Assembly (NCBI GenBank): GCA_003952965.2
Contig: CM025856.1
Location: 18,495,218-18,559,217 of the forward strand
Direction: 5' to 3'
DNA: 64,000 bases
From: Morella rubra
Taxonomy: Eukaryota > Streptophyta > Magnoliopsida > Fagales > Myricaceae
The translations under genes and the position numbers were made by a program. Shown here piece after piece: positions 47,501-59,000 of this stretch (its first letter is position 1; every line of letters starts with the position of its first letter). Under the pieces are notes generated by a model. The model saw nothing but the letters and a program-made list of their open reading frames with translations, searched no databases and was not told where the DNA came from.

Positions 47501-50500
47501 CAAACTACCCATCCTTAACACATTGCACCCTCTGTCTATGTTTTCCGTCAAATTAGATTGAAATTGATTTCTTTTTTAATAGAAATTATCGATTATGCCC
47601 TTAAATGTAACCTTCTATTCACGTGAGTTTATTAAAGGCATAATCAGTATTTCGCATTAAAAAAAAAGTCAATTTCCGTTCAATTTGATAAAAAAATTAG
47701 ACAGAGGGTGTAATGTGTTAAGGATAGGTAGTTTATGGGTATAATATCTCAGATGTAGTAGTGTAGGATGTAAGGTGCAAAACTCATAGTAGTCGTGCGT
47801 GAAAAATGTATTTTCCCCATTATTTTTTGAAAGTTGTTGACATGATACTCTAATCATCTGACATTTTTTTTTCCACATCTATGGCAATATCTGAGGATCC
47901 TGTGCGTGGCAACCATTTGTATCCCTATATTCTCACCTGTAGGATGATATTCGGAGATCCAGGCCCTGAACCTGTTTCTTCGAAATCCTGAATGTGCTGT
48001 ATCTAATCTCTATCAGCTCTCATTCCACTGCTTCTAGCTCTTCACCTTGAAAGATCCCTCCAGCTTCACATTTTCTCCTTCCTAATTGCAAGCTTTGGGC
48101 CCTTCCATATTTTCCTAATCTAATCAAAGTGAACCTCTTCTATCTCCTTGTGGTTCCTGGGCCAATAAGATTGGACCCATTTTGGGACCACCAGGTTCTT
48201 TGTGGCAAAATTTTGTGCAATTTGCTATTTGCCTCTTCTATTTATCCTTTCAAATTCCATAGGAAGTGTTGGCTATATTTGTATTCAAAGTGCCACCATG
48301 TTAAGTATCTGCACTGCCCACATACTCTGTTTTTGCAGTCAATTGATCTATATATAGTTTATTGAAATAAGCTCCCAGTCTCAATCTAGATAGGCAACGG
48401 GAGATGAAGCTTTAGATATTTAACTAGCGTTGCTGTTGACCTTTACTGTCTCTTTTCAGATAATATCATGTTTGGAGTATATTGCGTCAAGACAAAATGC
48501 TTGTGTATGACATCTGTTGTGTTGTACATAAAACATAAGCTGAATTTATCCCAAATAGTCATTGTTAATTTTCCCCTCAACTATGGATTAATAGTCAGTT
48601 GGCCGATTCCCCCTCCCTTTCCCCAAGCAACACCTCTTTCTGAAAATCTAGGCCCATGGAACAAGTGATATGTAGCGTAGAAGAGAAGGGGATAGGAAAA
48701 CTAAGGGGTGAATGGGACCTGTAATCACCTCCCATCACTACACATAATGTCTCTTTTACCTTTACTGCATTCCTTTATAAATTTGTATTTGATTCATTTT
48801 GATGAATAAGCACATTTTATTAGAAAGAAAACAAAAAGAAAGAGAGAGAAAGTACAAGGCTGTACTAAACTCGCTCAAAGCATACAAGCAAAACAGCTAA
48901 CAAAATCATGAAAATCTAAGAAAGGACCCCCGTCACAGCATTAGCCCAAAGATAAATGGAAAGTAAAAAACTATCCTGCAAACGATCCAAAGACATAGCA
49001 GAATCTTCAAAACATCTTTGACCACAAGCACCACCAAATCATCTTTCAAACTGCTTTAGCCAATGGATCGACAAACTTCCTACTCCAACACACCAACACT
49101 TCCCCCACCCTTCCTGGCATAATCCGTGAATAGTTAAGAATATGTATTTGATTCATAAACGTTCTTCAACAATATTTGGCAGATTTGAATACTGAAACTG
49201 AAAACTCATAAATAAAGGCTTGTCCTTTAATGTGGAGGGATTGATTTATTTTCCTTTCCAAGTGCTGAAATACGCATGATGCACTGGGTCTAGAGTAATA
49301 ATGTGCTCTAAGGTGAGATTGATAGTCGGCTTTGACGACTACATCTCTGTCTCCCGAAACAACCAGAAATGTTTCAGAAAAAGTTGGAGAACGAATGTTT
49401 TGGTTCTGTCCCTTTGGGTATTTTTTGAGCATGATGGTTGAAACTATTTATATGATGACAGACTTAGATCATTGATGGAATTGTGCATCTTAATCTCTGG
49501 GAGTTCCTCAAAACAGCAGCACACGATAGAAGGAGTAAGTGTATCATCTTTTGTTGCCAAGTGTTACCATGAGATTTCTGTTAAGTTTTATAACATGCTA
49601 CATTGGTTAGTCTTCTGCTGTCTTTGTTAGTGTGGAAACATACTGCTTTATTCTGTCTGCTTTGTTTTCTGCCCGCACTTGCCTAGTTAATTAGGTGATA
49701 GACTTTGTCCGAATCAATTTTATGTTAAGGACAACATAGTTGACTTAGTTGTGGAATTCCCATTATCGATCTTCTAATCCTTTTTCAGTGATTATTAGCA
49801 TGGTTTTGGGTAAAACGGGTAATCTTCATACAAATGTGTAAAAAATGCTAGTCACACTTAAAAGCCGAGTACTCTCACGCTAGATCTTGCTATCTCTGAC
49901 GTCTTGCACAGCTGTTCTGTTAAAAGCCGAGTACTCTCAAGCTAGATCTTGCTATCTCTAACGTCTTGCACAACTCTTCTGTTGATTTGATCTGACATTG
50001 GCTTGTGTAATTTTGAACTTATATCTTCAGCAAGTCATGTTTTTTTTTTTCTAAGCCGGCAAGTCATTTTTGGTACAATTGGACAATGTAAATAATTATA
50101 CACCTACAACGATAGGATAAAGAAGTTAAACGATTCTTACAGCTTCATCTTCAATAATCCACATAATATTTTATAGCAGATATTAGGTAGAAATGCAAGT
50201 ATATTACTGTCGATATTGAAGATAGTTAAAGCAAATAATCATTTTAACCTTCTCCAGAGGCTTCTGTGGCATGCAGTGATATATTAATGTTCTAAGGTAA
50301 AGGATTTTTTTTAAAAATAAAAAATAAAAAATTGGCATAGGATTAATGGCATTTTACATGATATTATAAGTTCCTCTCTATTGTTTCTTGTCAGTTATAT
50401 GTTGGGTGATGTAATTTTCTGTGTTTGAGCAATCCAATAGTTCATGCTGTTTGTTCTATACCGTCCTCGATCTCCATTATGCGATATTCTTTGATGATTC

Positions 50501-51848
50501 TTTGTTCTTTTGGGAGCTGAGAGATTTCTGACTTGTTTTAGGGTTTCTGGGCTGATTGTGCTGGCTGATGGTGGCCTTCTGTAACTATAATTTACATACC
50601 TGCCATCATTGTAGAAGATTTATTGGTATACATCCAGAATTGCGAGGCTGAAAGAGTTGAAATATATTTTATGAAATTTTCCAATTTGAGCATTATAAAA
50701 TAAGTGTTTAATAATGCAGGCAGGTATAATTTAGTGTCCTTTTAGGTGAGAGTTTGGCATGTACCTCTGGCAGTTCATTGATAAAAGTATATCAAGCAAA
50801 TAGAAGAGCTGCTGCTCCTTTGTGGTGATGTTTGTGGGAGCTAGGTTTTCCAGATTTTGAACTTGTGAATTGCTCATAGTTTCAAGGAATGTTGTGCTTT
50901 TTCGCTGAAAGCATATGATCCAGGTTTATAGTATCTAGTATCCACATCTAATAGAATTTTATCTTTCATCTTCAGGTTGGAATTTCACCAGCCTCATGGA
51001 AATGCTCTGAAGAATTTTTTTCTAATCAGATAAAGAGTAGAGATCCTCTTAAACTAGGGTCTGTCAATGCTATTATGCATTTTTGCAACACAACTCTACA
51101 TAGTATGTCGTTATTTTGTGGGATTCTTGTTGCAAATGTTTGCTCAGCACATCTTCTTTATACAATATCTGCAGGTTTCCAAATATATGGGCTTTGCGAT
51201 TAGTGCGCCATCTATTACTGTGGGACCCAGTAAGTATTCATTGCAGGAAATAAATATTGAATGATGCAAGACACGGTTTTTTTTTTTCTTGTTCATCTAT
51301 GATATTGCAAAATGGATAGACTATGACTAAATTTTTGGATCATTCCCTTTTACTTAATAGGAGGGAGGGGGGGTGAGGTGGACTAAAAGCTTTTTACGAT
51401 TCGCCGACATTCTAATGGTCAACTACATTTGGCTTGAAATGGAAGAGAGAGGGGGAGAAGGGGGGGTTGGTGACGGGGGTCAACATTCTGATTTTGCCAA
51501 AAATGGATGTTTCTGGAAAACAATTAGTTCAGGCAGGAAAATGTAATATACAGCAAATTGCTTGGTATCTGGGTCATCAAAAGTTAGTTTATAAGAATGT
51601 GAATGTTGAACTTGAGTACTAATTAAGGGTATTTCTTTTGGAACTTCTGACAAGTTAAATTAATTGCATACGAATGACTTGAATCATTGCATCCCATAAT
51701 TCTATTAGACATGCTATATCCTCTTGTAGATTTGATACATAGCTAAACATAATGTGGTTTCTAAATGCTTGTGGATTTCTAGGAGGATCGATTGAGTGTT
51801 GATGATGCTTTAAGGCATCCATATTTCCAACCTCCTCCGGAAGGATGA
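35576..51848 (+). CDS. PP2C phosphatase-protein kinase fusion, secreted/ER-type N-terminus, 20 exons, about 1,072 aa
   Basis: Exons: 35576-35864, 35987-36215, 37071-37176, 37264-37405, 37562-37826, 38487-38854, 39620-39693, 40387-40519, 40870-41056, 42123-42342, 42484-42963, 43308-43365, 43887-43974, 46236-46310, 46411-46494, 46662-46805, 49462-49534, 50976-51058, 51175-51229, 51783-51848. All joins keep frame (3,219 nt). Residues 1-24 form a hydrophobic signal peptide (FQLFLIAFLAYATT). The PP2C domain (about 75-440) has QED, DGHNG (D113), ELTRDHHPDRDDERIR, SRAIGD, ASDGVFE (D371) and SLDNVAAIVV, the metal and catalytic positions of PP2C. The kinase domain (about 598-1065) has FARGSYGEVW, Lys668 in FILKRIM, HRDIKPEN (D847) and DFGSA (D884). 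A long insert lies between Lys668 and HRD. It matches the plant family of Arabidopsis At3g63340/At3g63330 (from memory). An alternative ATG is at 35,561. It is convergent with the ETO1 homologue. Expression and substrates are unknown. Confidence 0.93.
36296..36553. repeat. MULE-like foldback remnant in intron 2 of the PP2C-kinase gene
   Basis: The left half 'cttttgcaatttgca...ctcgacacttcgcactccaaac' is inverted in the right half ('gtttggagagcaaaatgtcgag...tgcaaaag'). The right end is 'gtaatttcccc'. The phrase order (cell of ACTTTGCACCCC-like, then TGACA/GTCA-rich centre) resembles the MULE-2 terminal repeats. The left outer end has decayed. Non-coding. Confidence 0.55.
37177..37263 (+). other. 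Non-canonical GC-AG intron (intron 3)
   Basis: The coding frame ends TTT TCC AAG and is followed by gcaagttc, not gt. It resumes after 'ccatgaag' with GAA GCA TCT. The extended donor AAG|GCAAGT is the usual strong context of the minor GC-AG class. The 87-nt intron keeps the phosphatase frame. Confidence 0.8.
43051..43069. repeat. C19 homopolymer in intron 11 of the PP2C-kinase gene
   Basis: Nineteen consecutive C bases are followed by ACCCCC and then a T-rich run (43,081-43,096), forming the polypyrimidine stretch of the intron. It is a likely site of length variation and assembly error. Confidence 0.9.
44023..44633. repeat. 309-bp tandem duplication in intron 13 of the PP2C-kinase gene
   Basis: Unit 1 (44,023-44,331) and unit 2 (44,332 to about 44,633) both start 'taagcttctagtcattga' and end 'aagagacctatcccccc'. 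They differ at only a handful of positions, so the duplication is fairly young. The unit has no coding content, and no exon is included. Confidence 0.92.
44634..46235. other. Remainder of intron 13 of the PP2C-kinase gene
   Basis: Non-coding intron sequence with several T-rich tracts. No nested gene or clear element was recognised. Confidence 0.5.
47418..47819. mobile_element. MULE-like foldback MITE in intron 16 of the PP2C-kinase gene
   Basis: The left end GGAGAAAATACACTTTTCAC pairs with the right end GTGAAAAATGTATTTTCCCC. Inner phrases also pair (TTTTGCACTTTGCACCC...; ATGTTTGAGACATTGCA...; CACATTGCACCC). These parallel the MULE-2 terminal repeat (ACACTTTGTACCCC; TTTTTGAGACATTGGACCC; CACATTGGACC; CCGTC-AAATT). 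It is about 400 bp and non-coding. Flanks are AT-rich and a diverged 9-bp duplication is possible but not certain. Confidence 0.75.
48798..49142 (-). mobile_element. 5'-truncated LINE 3' end in intron 16 of the PP2C-kinase gene
   Basis: It is flanked by the direct repeat TGTATTTGATTCAT (48784-48797 and 49143-49156). The interior resembles the 3' part of the LINE at 58,680-59,655 (for example 'aaagtacaaggctgtactaaa', 'agcattagcccaaagataaa', 'aacttcctactccaac'). The left end is the A-rich tail read on the plus strand as T-rich sequence. Too short to code. Confidence 0.85.
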
Positions 51849-53083
51849 GTCTTCGGGAAGTTGACTACACTTTGTGATGCTTTATTTTCTGAGAAAGGTA
51901 CCCATTCTTCTCCACTGTCTTATGCTCCCTTAGAAATACAAGAGTTCGACTGCCCCAAATAACACTAGTTTCTTAAATTTTTCTTTTCAGATTGCAGGTT
52001 CCATCTTCTAATAACATGGGAGAATGAATCTAGAAGTCAGAATGGGGAAGCTTCGTAGAAACAATTTTGAAAATGAACTGATTCATACATAACCCTAGTG
52101 TTCAATAAGGAATCGGAAAACTCAATACTTGAGGGGGAGAAGAAATATCTTGTCTCATTTGCCTGGTGTCTTCTGAAGGAAACCAAAAATTCCAGCCCAA
52201 GAGGAGTGGATGATCAATGCTCTACATGATTGTACCCAGCCAATATATGCCAACAAAATCACTCGCTCAAAGATCAAAATAACTCTGCCTAATTCTTGTA
52301 GAGACTTAAAAGTAGGACGATTCTTTAAGCATACGGGCTACTCACCAGTATTTGTTCCAAAATGATTACCTCCATGTTATGTGTTTTAAGTAAGTTGTCT
52401 TCTCCCTCCTGCAAATTTGTATGACGTCCCAATTGTGCATACAGCTGAATCTTCTCTACATTCAATTGTCACGTCTCACTTTCCCATATATTATTGTAAG
52501 ATACATGCAGCTACAAACAGCTCTTTCTGGCAAGCTACAAAAGAAGGGGAATAAGATCGATCGGGACCTTGTTAATGAGATATCGGCACCGCAAAAACAG
52601 AGTCGAATAACTTGGCGCGGTGACAAGAGTGAGAGAGGACTCGAGTGTCTCTTGCCATGGGTGAGCGAGGTAGCTGGCCCATTATTTTCTCATGAGGGGC
52701 GACTTCACCCTCCATTCTGCTTGGTAAAATGCCTGGCCAGCAGAAGTTCAAAAAAAGCCGTGTGCGAAGGAATTAAAGCCTTCAATATAGCCCTTTGCTT
52801 CATCTACCTTCTCCCGTTCACAAAATGCCTGAGCTCTACAAACTCAGCAGGCTGAGTAAAACAAGAAGACATACTTCCTTTTTCATATATACCAATTTAA
52901 CATAATAACCTACAAGAACTTGAAGGGGACTTTAATCATAAGAACGAAAAACAATAAATTACAAAATTTGGGGGGAGGAAAGAATATATGGCAAGGACGG
53001 CTCCATGCACACGCCCAATAGTATACATGGTGGTGATATAAATTAATTTTCTTTTCCCATCATACAATTTTCTTTTTTCTAAC
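51849..53083. other. Convergent intergenic region between PP2C-kinase and ETO1 homologue
   Basis: Just after the PP2C-kinase stop, GAGAAAG|GTACCC (about 51,897) and 'cttttcag|attgcag' (about 51,990) could border an intron in the 3' untranslated region. The rest holds the two facing 3' ends. No other gene is supported; the 144-codon frame at 52,421 has no recognised domain. Confidence 0.45.
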
Positions 53084-56000
53084 TCACGGTTCATGGCTGT
53101 TTACGCGGCTGTGGAGCTCCAACATTTCTTGATGGTTTGGGTCAACAGAAAGAGCAGCTCGACAATCGCGTAGTGCACCCAATACATCACCAATGTGTTC
53201 ATGGAATGCTGCCCGGAGGTGGAGAAGGTGAAGGTCTGCTTTGAATGCAATTGCTCTTGATAATTCAGCAATGGCTTCTGTTTCCTTGAGGCTGTCCATC
53301 AATACTGCTCCAACCAAAATACAAACAAAATATTCTTCACACAATCTGAAAGCGAGACCCAGAAATAATGACAGGAACCGCAATAGCAGCACCATGAACA
53401 TGGGAACCAAAACCTAGGGCCACTTAGTCTGAGTGGAGACTTGACAGTAAATTTGAACCCAACTGATTGGTAGGGATAAATTGATAGGTCTAAATGGTCA
53501 AAAACAAATGTAAATTGACCGTCTGGAATTTTGCTATGTCGCTAAAGGTGCTACCATAACCCACACTCTCTTTAATTGATGAATCAAGCCACAAAATTTG
53601 AATGAAAAGGAAAAAAGAAAAACTCATTTTTCTTTCACATCTCCGTGGGAGTACTTCCATAATCTTCATCAAGACAAACTCACTGAATGACGGAGACTGT
53701 AGAATATAACATTCCAGTGAATGTTTGTTATGCCAAGAACTGCAAAAGAAATTTTTTTCACAGCGAGGCTGAAATCATTTAAACTTGTTGATTTTTGGGT
53801 TGTCAAAGACAAAAGACTTCATATCACCATGCACCAATAACAACAGCCGTCCCTTAGTTATTGACATCTTTGTCGTAATTACTTCAATTATTTACGATAA
53901 GAGTAACAAGAAACTTTGAAGCACCACTGAATTCAGAGGTACAGGGGATTAAGGGGAGAAATCTTTTTTTTTTTTTTTTTTTTTAATAAGTAAGGCAAAT
54001 TTTTTTAAAGAAGAAACAATACAAAGGACTATACTGAGACCCTAACCAAACAAGCTAAAAAACTAAGGAAATCCAGATAATCAAAAAAAGGAGAGCCCAA
54101 CACCAAGTTAGCCCCCAATTACAAAGACTTCAAAACCTTTCCCCTCTCATATTCCAAGGACAAGGCTACACCCTCAAAGCATTCCAGGCACAAGGACTGG
54201 ACCATCCCTCAAAACAGTCCACCACCATGGCCTCTTTGCAGCAGGCAAGAGAGAATAAAAGAGGAAAGGCTTCCCTTAGACGTCTCTTCCCACACCAACG
54301 ATGATGCCAGAAGCGCACTTCGAGACCACACCCCGCCACAAACCGAATGTTCTCACAAAAGAAAGACCACCCATTGCTAATGTGCTTCCATAGGCTCACC
54401 CCGTAAGATCCATGGAAAGCCGGAGTACTCTCCAACCACCCAAATCACTACCATACTTTTCCATAATAGCAACTCTCCACAAGCTATCCCTCTCTTAAGT
54501 AAAACTCCAAAGCCACTTCCCTAATAACGCCTTATTAAACAAAGGGATCCTTCTCAAACCCAAACCACCAGAACTGATAAGCGAGCAAACTTTACCCGAG
54601 TTAAAAAGATGAATATGGTGTTTGTTTATAAAATTTTGGAGTAGTTAAAATTTTGGGTGTTGGAATTGATGAAAAAAAGTGAAAAAAAAATAATTTAAAT
54701 GAATTTTTTATATTTATTTGTGTTGGAGTCAATGAAAAAGTGAAGAGAGATAATTTTGTATAGTTATTTTATTATGCTAAATTTTAGAGTGGTTAAAATT
54801 TTAGAAACAAACGCCATGGAAATTTATGCTCAATTCCATCACTACCACACAGAAAGTCCCTTTGTATCTTTTCCAATTTATTGGCCACCGCAATAGGAAT
54901 TGAAAAAAGAGACAAAAAAATAGATAGGAAGACTAGAGAGAGTGGACTTATCAGGGTGATTCTTCCACCCTTTGAGAGGTAACTCCGCTTTCATCCCGCC
55001 AACCTCCTCTCCGCTCGTTCAATAATCCCGTCCCAAATGTACATTTGAAGCGCACACCCAAAGGAAGCCCAAGGTAAGTAATAGGCAAAGAAGATGCGCT
55101 ACAGCCCAATAAAGCTGTCAAGAAAGCCAAAAGGAATGGCTTCAGATTTTGAGAGGTTAATTTTCAATCCCAACACAGCCTCAAAACATAAGAGTAAGAA
55201 TTAAAGATTACGAAATTGACTCTCATCAACCCCGCACAGAATAAGAGTATTGTCAGCAAATAACTAGTGTGAGATACTCACCCCACATCTTCCCCCAATT
55301 CCAACATCAAACCCCCCAATGAAGCCATTACCAACCAATTCTTTCATCATTCTGCTGAAGGCTTCCATAACAAGCACAAACAACAAAGGTGAAAGAGGGT
55401 CACTGCGACGCAAACCACAGGAACCGCCAAAGAATCTTTCAAGAGATCCATTCACAATCACTGAGAATTTTACAGTTGAAATGCATAATTCGATCCATCT
55501 AAACCATTTATCCTCGAAATCACAACTCTTTGTGAATATCCAGCTTGCAGAGCATACTCGAAGTATTAGAATGCAATCTTGAATCAATGCACTCACTAAT
55601 AATCAGCACAGAGTCCCAAGATTTGTCTTCCTTTCACAAAAGCATTATGAGAAGGCAAAATGATTTTATCCAAGACCATCTTCAGTCTATTAGCCAACGC
55701 CTTGCAAGGATCTTATACACTCCTCCCACCAGGCTAATAGGGCGAAAATCCTTTAGCCTGACCGCTCCCGATTTTTTAGGAATAAGAATAATGAAGATTG
55801 CGTTTAGACTTCTAACAAATTTACCATGTTGAACAAATTCATTAAACATTAATAGAACATCTCCCCTGACCACCTCCAAACAAGACTGGAAGAAAGTAAG
55901 AGTAAAACCATTTAGGTCGGGAGCCTTATCCCCACTGAAACCCCAAATCACCCCTGCCACTTCATCCTCATCAAAAGGCCTTTCGAGCCACTTCGCCTCG

Positions 56001-59000
56001 ATCCCAAAAATGGAGTCAAAAGGCAAATCATCCAAAAGAGGTCTCCAAGCAAACAAATCCTTATACAGAGAGCTATAATAGCTCACAATCTCTTCAGAGA
56101 TACTTGCAGGATCCTCCAACAACACCCACTCCACCTACAGGCTAGAAATCACGTTGACTCTTATTAGAGTTGGCAATGCTATGGAAGAACTTCGTGCATC
56201 TGTCTCCTTCCTTAAGCCAAAGAGCTTTAAACTTCTGCCTCCAACTGGTTTCCTCCATGTCAATCAAATGATTCAGCTCTGAAGAAACCTCCAATTTGCA
56301 GTTTTTCCCTTCCTCAACCAGACTACCTCCCTCATCCCTACCATCCAACAAGGATAATTCACCCAACAACATATTTTTCCAAAAATTTAGATCCTCAAAA
56401 ACCTCCCCATTCCACTTAATAATATCCTTCTTCAAAGCCCTCAGTTTTGCGTCAAGCACGAAGCTTGGGGAACCAAAAAAAGCATAGGACCTTCACCACT
56501 CCCCCACTTTGCCCATAAACTCATCCTTCTTTAGCCACATGTTCTCAAACCAAAAAGGCTTCTTACCCCTTCCAAATCTTCCATTCTCCAACAAGATGGA
56601 AAATGATTTAAGAGCAGACATGGTAGCCTCTTCTGAGAGACCTCAGGGAAAAGAGTTCCCCAACAAGATCTAAAAAGAAAGCGATCAATTCTGGACCAAG
56701 ACTGGGAAGATTTAGAATTTGACCAAATAAAAATGCCCCCCGATAATAGGATATCCACCAGATTGTTCTCAGCAATGAAATTTGAGAACTCCACCACAGC
56801 ACTCCCAAATCCTCCCAAACCCAACCGTTTACTTGAAAATCAGGTAACATTAAAGTCACCCCCAATACACCAAGGAAGGCTCCAACAAGCGAAGATTCCC
56901 GTCAACTCTTCCCATAATAATCTTCTATTTCTATCATCGTTAGGACCATACGCCCCAAAAAAAATTCCACTGAACCCCATCCTCAACATCTTTAAATACC
57001 ACTGAAACAAAGAAGCTACCCATACAATGATCCACCACTTCCAAAATCCTTGAGGCCCATAATAATAAGATACCTCCCAACGCACCATCTGCCGCTAAGT
57101 TACACCTATTCACATGAGGGCCCTAGTTACTACAACCACCTTAGTCTCCTAGAGGCAAACCAAATCTGGCTTTCACCCCTTCAACAAATTCCCCACTCCA
57201 TTGTGTTTTACCCCATCATTTAGCCCTCTTACGTTCCAACTTAAAATTTATAGCTTCATTTAACTTTGAAGACTCCCTCCCTTCCGTTCTACTCTTCCTA
57301 GAAATGTAAGTTTTTCCATCTTGATTAACAGAGGATTTCAAACCCTTCAAGTCTCTTGTAAATTTACCCCCCGACTTACTTGGCGTCTTTGTGCGAATAA
57401 TTCCTCTTTCCTTCTCCAAAGCCACAAAGAGATCCATCAACCTCTCCTCGTGACCCCAACAAGATAGGCCAACCATGTGTTTAAAGGATGACACCATTTC
57501 CAACACCTAATATGAGGTCTCAAACCTAGTCGAAAAATCTTCTCTTCCTCTATCATGAGCACAAACTGCTAACAGTTCCAAATCCAAATCCAAAACCGAA
57601 GCATCGCCATCAACACAAATCAGCTCCCATCCCTTATTAAACACACAAAGGACTCTCATTACCCTCCCCTGGTTGAACCACCACCACCTCAGCGTTCCTA
57701 CCCAAAAGCTCAAAGGCCACAAGCCCATCCTTGATTGACGACAGAGGGGAGGGATCTGGTGAAGAACCCGAAGGTGAAAAACCCGAACCCATCACCTTTG
57801 ATACGCCACGTCAAGTTCCTTAGAAGACACACCCCCAACAACCTCCACTAAACCCTTAAGCCACACCTCTTGCTCAGTCGAGTCCTCCACCCGAGGAGCC
57901 CGGGCATCCACCAAAGCCGTGCCAGCCACCGACGACTCAGAAAGCATCACAGGAAGAACTTGAACACTAGAAGGGTCACGGGATTCCTTACAGGTTCCTG
58001 AATTCGGTAATGGGCAAGAAATTGGCGCAAAAACACAAGCAGAAATGGGAGTTGCCGTCAGCGGTGAAACTTTGGTGCCAACCTCCAACACCACAGACTG
58101 GGTAGACGAGGTCCCCACTTCCAACGCCTGGAACCTAGGAGTTGCAATCGGCACGGAGGCGCAGGCACAGCCCGCAAAAGCTCTCTCGACGACGGGATCA
58201 CTCCTGCAGTCTGCGAGGCGGCCATCATCGACCGGGTCAAAGGCACCCAAAGTAAGCGACATCCTAGCCCATAGACCCTGGCGTGGGCTCATGGTTAAAA
58301 GAGACAGGCCTAGTCCCAACAAGTCCGAACCTTTTCCTTGGGTTAGTAAAAGACACAAGCCCTTTGATTAGAAGTTCACCACCAAGAGCCTGGGCCTTCA
58401 ACCCACAATCCACACAAACAAGGCCTTTTGACAATAAGCCTACATTACCCACCTTATCCAAAGCCCCAAAACGTCGATCCAATTCATTTTTTAAACCCAG
58501 AAGCTTCTCTGAAGTGCTTCGGGCAGAAAGCCTCATCCGAATGATCATTAGCCTTCTTAACAATAAATGAAACTTTTTCAGGAACTAAAGAGTCAGCCGC
58601 TTGGATTGCATGCCTCTTTTTCTTCTTAGCACGCAACAGCCTTTTGCCGCCAGCAGCTTGAATGACATGCCCAAAATTTTTTTTCGATAAGGAAAACTTT
58701 ATTAAAGAACCAAGAAAGGTGACAATACAAAAGAGCTATACTGAAACACCTACGCCATACAAGCTACAAAACTAATGAAATCAGAAAAATCCGAGAAAGA
58801 ATAGCCTAGCACAACATTAGCCTATAAAAAAAGAGAACTCATCAGCTTGCCCTTTAACCCTTCAATGGACAAAAAAGTGTCATTGAAACATTTGTCATTC
58901 CTCTCCCTCCAAATAACCCACCAAATGCACAAAGGGTTCATCTTTCACACAACCGAAGCAAGGGGGTCAACGAACTTCCTCTTCCAACCACACAACACAT

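Noticed and set aside
52421-52855. 144-codon frame in the convergent intergenic region
   Set aside because: No known domain, and it overlaps the probable 3' ends of both genes. It may be chance.
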